In this document: positions 62,564 to 64,000 of the stretch, piece after piece
How positions within the stretch are numbered: the first letter of the stretch is position 1
How the letters are laid out: the number at the start of each line of letters is the position of its first letter
Assembly: GCA_028702135.1 (NCBI GenBank)
Contig: JAQVPJ010000004.1
Coordinates: forward strand, 61,112 to 125,111
Length of the DNA stretch: 64,000 nt
Direction of reading: 5' to 3'
Source: Eubacteriales bacterium
GTDB taxonomy: Bacteria; Bacillota; Clostridia; Oscillospirales; CAG-382
Position numbers and translations under genes: made by a program
Notes under the pieces: generated by a model
Seen by the model: only the letters and a program-made list of their open reading frames with translations
What the model was told of the DNA's origin: nothing
Databases searched by the model: none

Positions 62564-62995
62564 TTAGGATTTTTTTACCCCAACTATTGACATAGAGCCT
62601 TTTATACACATATAATTTTCGGAAATATTAGTAAATATATCTGCGATTTCTCTGCTTTCAATTTCGCTCCTTATTTCGTTGTTCGCATCCTTAAAACATG
62701 TTATGCATTTTGAATTGCAACGATTTGTAACGAAATATGTTATGGAAATATTGTTTTTACATTCTTCAATAATTTCTTCTTCGGGCACTACAGATATAAT
62801 TTTTTTATTTATTAAGAATTGCAAAAATTCAGTTGCTGTTTCAATATCAATTGCAAAAGAGTTAGAGAAATCGATAGTAAAATTGTTATCATTAGAATAA
62901 TCATAATCTATTAAGTAGTGAAATATTTTATTTGATAGTTTAACCCAATCGCATGTTGATTCATTTATAACAATGTAATTTGACTTGCTTTCCAT
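62564..62995 (-). pseudogene. Radical SAM peptide-maturase-like protein, C-terminally truncated
   Basis: This 143-residue fragment has an N-terminal domain (residues about 1-80) resembling the peptide-recognition region of radical SAM maturases, then the start of a radical SAM core: ITYFVTNRCNSKCITCFKDA with the Cx3CxxC cluster motif at about residues 87-107. It stops about 35 residues later, so most of the TIM-barrel and any SPASM domain are gone. Functional proteins are 350-450 residues. No precursor peptide is visible beside it. It is probably a remnant of a RiPP-like modification cluster. Confidence 0.65.
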
Positions 62996-63053
62996 ATAAT
63001 TTTAATATTTTTCCAGTATAGCTTGATATTCATTCTATTCCTCCTAATAAATT

Positions 63054-63476
63054 CTATTCACACAGTTCAATACAACAATTGGGGATGTGTCCCGCCACTA
63101 ACACTTCTGGTGTGAAATGCATACCTTCATAATATTTAAACGGTTGAACAGCCGTTAACTCATATAATTTTACAAGAAGCTTTACCGCTTCCTTATTTTT
63201 AGGTTTCCTTATTAATCCTTCTTCATTAATGTTATCGTGATACATCATCGCTATTGAAATATAATCCATATCTGCAATTAGACAACGATTTTCATCAACT
63301 GTTACCTTGAAGCAAATTTCGTTTTCCTTTGGCAGTTTATTGTCTTCTTTTTTTAACCAGCAAAAAACAACATTTTCTCGTATTTTAGATAAAGTTGTAT
63401 ATTTTGTGCAAGCTATAATACCTTTTTGTATAATTGTATTTTTATTACTACGATCTGTAAAGTGATATAAAGTCAT
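63054..63476 (-). CDS. Hypothetical protein, possible ADP-ribosyltransferase-fold
   Basis: This 140-residue protein begins MTLYHFTDRSNKNTIIQKGII. The order of a YHFTD strand, Ser/Asn turn and following helix with GII is like the NAD-binding start of ADP-ribosyltransferase-fold proteins such as DarT and Tpt1, but the later catalytic Glu and other motifs cannot be placed with confidence. Several Cys occur near the end (NCCIELCE). I choose the ATG at 63476 with GGGAGATAATATT upstream. It lies upstream of the radical SAM fragment on the same strand. Confidence 0.45.
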   Translation of the reverse strand: MTLYHFTDRSNKNTIIQKGIIACTKYTTLSKIRENVVFCWLKKEDNKLPKENEICFKVTVDENRCLIADMDYISIAMMYHDNINEEGLIRKPKNKEAVKLLVKLYELTAVQPFKYYEGMHFTPEVLVAGHIPNCCIELCE

Positions 63477-63712
63477 AATATTATCTCCCATCTATTTATA
63501 TCAACTCGAAATTTCTTTATTTCGCGCGCTCTTCTTACGATGCATTTTCACCCATCTTAATTACCACCAATTGCGAAATCTCTTATATTCACACTCTCTA
63601 CAAACTGCGAAATTCAATCCGTACTCTACAGTCTTCACTACAAATCGGAATTTGGCGAGAGGTACATGTTGCTCATAATCTGCTCGGTAAATAGTAGTAT
63701 ACAGTGTTTTTG

Positions 63713-63877
63713 CTATTTTTGCTTACGCAAATTCATAAGTAATGCTGCCAGAGACAATGTGCCGGCAACCATTCCCATTGTTCCTGCCGCATTGTTGCCG
63801 TCAATAAAGAAAAATACAGCTCCACTGTAAAATGCAATACAGGCAATTGCATATATGATAATCTGTGCTTTTTTCAT
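63713..63877 (-). CDS. Small two-helix membrane protein
   Basis: This 54-residue protein has two hydrophobic helices (IIIYAIACIAFYSGAVFFFI and a second near AAGTMGMVAGTLSLAALLM) joined by DGNN, and a basic end (NLRKQK). I start at ATG 63877 with GGGG 8 nt upstream rather than 33 nt earlier. Its function is unknown. The preceding 63492-63712 stretch contains no gene or clear signal, and 63911-64000 holds nothing that I can identify. Confidence 0.5.
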   Translation of the reverse strand: MKKAQIIIYAIACIAFYSGAVFFFIDGNNAAGTMGMVAGTLSLAALLMNLRKQK

Positions 63878-64000
63878 GTTAATCCCCATTCTGCCGCTAT
63901 GCGTCAGCACAAATAGGAATGAAAGCTGGCTGACAGCGGCGATTTAGTAATAAATTTATTGTATACTGTTTTTAAGGAGAAGGCATACTACAACGCACGG

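Overview
The window looks like a chromosome segment of a spore-forming anaerobic Firmicute of class Clostridia, probably Oscillospirales/Ruminococcaceae-like. The evidence is the rpoZ-gmk-remA-yicC order, a GTP-type PEP carboxykinase, a type I dockerin protein, a BclB-like exosporium protein with a collagen-like stretch, a fused SecDF, and purine-rich ribosome binding sites. This placement is inference from gene content; there is no rRNA in the window.

Layout. 1-5.4 kb (minus strand): priA (cut by the left edge), rpoZ, gmk, remA, yicC, a membrane protein, and a J-domain protein coupled to a DUF5685 protein. 5.5-11.4 kb (plus): a lone sugar-binding lipoprotein, uxuA, an XRE-cupin regulator, rsmA (apparent ATT start) and pckG. 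11.5-15.1 kb: a small Cys protein and CarD, then an AT-rich restriction-modification island. In it an MjaI-like endonuclease converges on a DNA methyltransferase with an SNase-like tail, and each arm has its own HTH regulator. 15.2-16.6 kb: tRNA-Pro, ruvX, a 0.5-kb intergenic region and a small unknown gene. 16.7-22.7 kb: a secreted DUF4855/discoidin/dockerin protein diverges from a probable methylthioadenosine salvage operon (mtaD, mtnA, class II aldolase), and the two promoters share one palindromic -35 box. 22.7-28.5 kb: secDF, lepA, hemW, gtrA.

28.5-37.2 kb is a compact phage-derived block with intact genes: small and large terminase, portal, scaffold-like, coat, a small head protein, a gp4-like adaptor, a beta-propeller hub-like protein, a coiled-coil protein and a holin. 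It has no integrase, repressor, replication, tail-spike or lysin gene. It reads as a domesticated or cargo-type short-tailed virion module and is the best candidate in the window for an undescribed system.

37.2-41.2 kb: exosporium protein, VWA lipoprotein, thioredoxin, Crp/Fnr regulator. 41.2-52.5 kb (minus) is one branched-chain amino acid operon, ilvB-ilvN-ilvC-ilvD-leuA-cimA-leuC-leuD-leuB. It is preceded by a consensus promoter, an unannotated 42-codon leader peptide rich in Ile/Val/Leu codons, and two terminator-like hairpins, so attenuation is the likely control. 52.6-57.5 kb: a C_GCAxxG_C_C protein with a two-component system, an acyltransferase with a zinc-ribbon tail, and a GltS-like transporter.

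57.8-63.9 kb is an AT-rich, decaying island that begins at a degenerate tRNA-Ala 3' end. It holds a repeat-bearing lipoprotein, a metzincin pseudogene with three in-frame TAA codons, a TIM-barrel isomerase, a split nucleotidyltransferase, an N-terminally truncated carbamoyltransferase, a truncated radical SAM protein and a possible ADP-ribosyltransferase-fold protein. It looks like remains of a modification or natural-product locus.
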